From: an uncultured Finegoldia sp. | GTDB taxonomy: Bacteria > Bacillota > Clostridia > Tissierellales > Peptoniphilaceae | Direction: 5' to 3' | Assembly (NCBI RefSeq): GCF_900766215.1 | Contig: NZ_CAAFUQ010000049.1 | Coordinates: forward strand, 1-5,704 | Length of the DNA: 5,704 nucleotides | Shown: positions 5,302 to 5,704 of the stretch, piece after piece | Numbering within the stretch: position 1 is the stretch's first letter | Layout of the letters: each line of letters starts with the position of its first letter | Notes under the pieces: generated by a model | What the model was told of the DNA's origin: nothing | Database searches by the model: none | Seen by the model: only the letters and a program-made list of their open reading frames with translations | Position numbers and translations under genes: made by a program

Positions 5302-5704
5302 TTAACTTTCTTGTAATTTAGATCTTAGTTCACTTATAGACTCAGTTGAAATTTGATCTTTATTTATTCCTAATTTTTTCATTATCTCATTTAAATGTTC
5401 TTCATTCTTAACTTCGATTTCCAAATATGGATATGGATAAAAATCTTCATCCCAGCAATCAAAATCTAGTCTTGCATGCATAAACTCAAAAGATTTTCTT
5501 TCTTTTTTTGATGAAGATTGCTTATCTAATTTAACAAATTTTAATATTTGCTTCAGATTTTCTTCGCTATCAAATTCTATAGTATATTCATTATAATGTC
5601 TCACGTTTGTATCATTAATTCTCTTTTTGTAAGTAAGAAATTTCTTGTTTACATTATTAAAAATATCTTTTGAAATTCTAATTCTTAGATAATCATTACT
5701 ATCA
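5302..5704 (-). CDS. CYTH-domain protein (class IV adenylate cyclase / triphosphatase fold), 5' part missing
   Basis: The reading frame is open from the right window edge to a TAA at 5304-5302, giving 133 visible residues. A GTG at 5604 is not the true start, because the 33 residues before it continue the domain: YLRIR, then FLTYKKR. The order fits the C-terminal two thirds of a CYTH tunnel fold: basic strands YLRIR and TYKKR, EYTIEFDSEENLKQIL, the basic KKERKSF, and the acidic LDFDCW...PYLEIEVKNEEHLNEIMKKLGI, where LEIEV carries the metal-binding glutamates. The N-terminal ExExK signature would lie outside the window. Family members hydrolyse inorganic or organic triphosphates or make cAMP; in Firmicutes a triphosphatase is a reasonable guess, but the substrate cannot be told. 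It sits 19 nt upstream of topA, so the two are probably cotranscribed. Confidence 0.8.
   Translation of the reverse strand, partial: DSNDYLRIRISKDIFNNVNKKFLTYKKRINDTNVRHYNEYTIEFDSEENLKQILKFVKLDKQSSSKKERKSFEFMHARLDFDCWDEDFYPYPYLEIEVKNEEHLNEIMKKLGINKDQISTESISELRSKLQES

Noticed and set aside
1..5704. CRISPR array, tRNA or rRNA genes, prophage or defence genes
   Set aside because: No regularly spaced repeats and no tRNA- or rRNA-like sequence were seen, and apart from the insertion sequence end all coding space is taken by recognisable conserved genes.

Overview
The window is an AT-rich (roughly 30% GC by eye) stretch of a low-GC Gram-positive chromosome. Every gene lies on the minus strand, so transcription runs from the right edge to the left edge. 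Strong GGAGG ribosome binding sites, AGA and ATA codons, a TTG start and the short EF-Ts suggest a Firmicute of the anaerobic Clostridia/Tissierellia type. That placement is inference and I cannot name a genus. The core is the widely conserved translation cluster rpsB-tsf-pyrH-frr with topA just upstream.

Layout in transcription order: (1) 5704-5302, the 3' part of a CYTH-domain gene that runs in from outside the window; (2) 5282-3216, topA, complete, with three C-terminal zinc fingers, 19 nt behind the CYTH gene; (3) 3226-3101, an extended -10 promoter whose -35 box sits in the last codons of topA, then a structured leader; (4) 3100-2288, rpsB, with a long acidic tail; (5) a hairpin plus U-run that should attenuate transcription; (6) 2209-1535, tsf, in a short form; (7) a strong intrinsic terminator, followed by a new extended -10 promoter; (8) 1412-693, pyrH with a TTG start, overlapping (9) 700-143, frr, by 8 nt; (10) a terminator at 126-94; (11) from 70 to the left edge, the end of an IS3-family (IS150-like) insertion sequence with the first codons of its transposase gene.

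The genes serve linked growth functions: relaxation of supercoils (TopA), ribosome assembly (S2), elongation factor recycling (EF-Ts), pyrimidine nucleotide supply (UMP kinase) and ribosome recycling after termination (RRF). Sequence signals divide them into at least two transcription units, rpsB(-tsf) and pyrH-frr. CYTH-topA lies upstream and has no visible terminator before the rpsB promoter.

I do not see an undescribed multi-gene system here. The points most worth a second look are the insertion sequence end, whose nested hairpin both resembles a terminator and hides the transposase ribosome binding site; the structured leader of rpsB; the attenuator-like hairpin between rpsB and tsf; and the partial CYTH gene, which a simple ATG/GTG start call would truncate.
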